A DNA stretch of 6,716 nt from Actinomycetes bacterium (lineage in GTDB: Bacteria > Actinomycetota > Actinomycetes > S36-B12 > GCA-2699445): positions 1 to 6,716 of the forward strand of contig JAHZKU010000096.1 of assembly GCA_022600255.1 (NCBI GenBank). The letters are read 5' to 3'. The stretch's first letter is position 1; the number at the start of each line of letters is the position of its first letter. Under the pieces are notes generated by a model. It did no database searches, was not told the DNA's origin, and was given only the letters and a program-made list of their open reading frames with translations. Of this stretch, positions 6,302 through 6,716 are shown piece after piece. The translations under genes were made by a program, and so were the position numbers.

Positions 6302-6326
6302 GCGCGTAGACGGTTCGTCGACGCGC
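6302..6326 (-). other. Hairpin between leader peptide and terminator
   Basis: GCGCGU and ACGCGC form a 6-bp stem, followed by one mismatch and a 4-bp GACG/CGUC stem with a 3-nt loop. The first base is the last base of the leader stop codon, and only one base (6301) separates it from the extended terminator stem. A ribosome at the stop codon would cover its 5' arm, while a ribosome stalled at the Ile or Leu codon would leave it free. It is the natural candidate for the ribosome-sensitive element. Confidence 0.6.
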
Positions 6327-6355
6327 TATGTAACTACGAGGATGCTGGTTTGCAC
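6326..6355 (-). CDS. ilvB leader peptide (attenuation)
   Basis: A GTG at 6353-6355 opens a nine-residue ORF, MQTSILVVT, ending in TAG at 6326-6328. Four consecutive codons (6332-6343) specify Ile, Leu, Val and Val, the three end products of the pathway that starts with ilvB. An intrinsic terminator lies 26 nt after the stop. Leader-peptide attenuation of ilvB is known in actinobacteria, and this arrangement fits it. There is no Shine-Dalgarno sequence at a proper distance: AGGGG directly abuts the GTG. The upstream TTGACA would place the transcript start on or next to the GTG, so translation is probably leaderless. Confidence 0.75.
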   Translation of the reverse strand: MQTSILVVT

Positions 6356-6361
6356 CCCCTC

Positions 6362-6391
6362 AGTTTGCAGGGTGGGTAGGTCGGCTGTCAA
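6362..6391 (-). promoter_or_regulatory. Probable ilvB promoter
   Basis: The minus strand has a perfect -35 consensus, TTGACA (6386-6391). With an 18-nt spacer the -10 would be CAAACT (6362-6367), only three of six matches. The start would then fall near 6355, the first base of the leader peptide. GAGGGGGT directly after the -10 also follows the candidate serA -10. The weak -10 leaves doubt. Confidence 0.5.
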
Positions 6392-6427
6392 GCGCGCGCC
6401 TGCGGATCAATAGCCGACCTACCCTCC
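6371..6427. repeat. Long inverted repeat between the DUF2309 gene and the ilvB promoter
   Basis: GGGTAGGTCGGCT (6374-6386) and AGCCGACCTACCC (6412-6424) are perfect 13-bp reverse complements with a 25-nt centre. One mismatch further out, GG and CC add two more pairs. The outer end abuts the TAA of the DUF2309 gene. The other arm fills the spacer after the TTGACA of the ilvB promoter. It could act as a hairpin ending the upstream transcript, although no U-run follows, or as a two-site operator for ilvB. Confidence 0.65.
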
Positions 6428-6716
6428 TTACGGCGCGGGAACCTCCTGAGCAAGATCCTCGTTCCAAGGCGCCCATTGCAGGGACCGATCGAGGCGGTAC
6501 ACCTGCCCGGTCACCGGGTCGATCGCGGCCAGGGCCGCCCAGTTGTTGCTGAACAGGTTCGCCACCGACTGGTGGTTGCGAAGCACTTGCGAGATCGCGG
6601 CTGGGTCGGCGCGCACCACAATCTGCAACCGCAATGGCTCGTGCCGGGAAGAACTCCTGTTCAGTGTCAAATCCACCGGCGAGAGCGCCTGCCACGGTAG
6701 ACCGACGCGTAGGTCA
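6428..6716 (-). CDS. DUF2309/UPF0753 (DabA-like) protein, C-terminal fragment
   Basis: The frame is open from the right edge to TAA at 6428-6430 and shows about 95 C-terminal residues. The pattern DLRVGLPWQAL, then HEPLRLQIVVRADPAAI, then LFSNNWAALAAIDPVTGQ fits, as I recall it, the C-terminal end of the DUF2309/UPF0753 family. This family includes DabA, the zinc-binding subunit that works with the membrane protein DabB in energy-coupled uptake of inorganic carbon. The catalytic residues lie upstream, outside the window, so activity cannot be judged. A GTG at 6674-6676 is an internal codon and not the start. Identification is from memory of the family pattern, on a short fragment. Confidence 0.6.
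   Translation of the reverse strand, partial: DLRVGLPWQALSPVDLTLNRSSSRHEPLRLQIVVRADPAAISQVLRNHQSVANLFSNNWAALAAIDPVTGQVYRLDRSLQWAPWNEDLAQEVPAP

Noticed and set aside
6360..6695. A 111-codon minus-strand frame overlapping the DUF2309 fragment.
   Set aside because: It overlaps in another frame, runs through the inverted repeat, and gives a low-complexity Arg/Gly/Ala translation with no family pattern.

Overview
The window suggests an actinomycete (Actinomycetota). The evidence is a minus-strand ilvB, ilvN, ilvC, serA gene order like that of Streptomyces and Mycobacterium, GTG starts, fairly GC-rich codon use, an IlvN closely resembling the actinobacterial form, and a leader-peptide attenuator in front of ilvB. 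Every gene I can support lies on the minus strand, so transcription runs from high to low coordinates. I cannot name a genus.

Right edge (6428-6716): the 3' end of a DUF2309/UPF0753 gene, the family that includes the DabA inorganic-carbon uptake subunit. It is followed at once by an inverted repeat with 13-bp perfect arms (6371-6427). The inner arm of this repeat fills the spacer of the likely ilvB promoter. Next comes a compact regulatory leader. It holds a nine-codon leader peptide (6326-6355) with consecutive Ile-Leu-Val-Val codons, a strong hairpin (6302-6326), and an intrinsic terminator with a six-U tail (6267-6300). About 170 nt of hairpin-rich 5' UTR then lead to ilvB.

Centre (2179-6097): ilvB (acetolactate synthase catalytic subunit) overlaps ilvN (regulatory subunit) by 8 nt. 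After 126 nt comes a gene for an exported or membrane-anchored M23 peptidoglycan endopeptidase with a coiled-coil N-terminal half and a Ser/Gly/Asn-rich linker. It sits between ilvN and ilvC, which are normally adjacent.

Left part (1-2009): ilvC (class I ketol-acid reductoisomerase), an AIM24/TIGR00266-family gene, and the first 14 to 15 codons of serA, which runs off the left edge. The serA leader has a good -10 box and a short ORF with its own Shine-Dalgarno sequence. The same 11-mer directly follows the proposed -10 elements of both ilvB and serA.

Functionally, IlvB and IlvN make acetolactate or acetohydroxybutyrate, and IlvC converts these toward valine, leucine and isoleucine. SerA starts serine synthesis from 3-phosphoglycerate. 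The M23 and AIM24 genes have no evident metabolic link to these pathways. Nothing here looks like a phage, insertion sequence, CRISPR array or defence system. The most informative parts are the regulatory leader of ilvB and the interrupted ilvBNC order.
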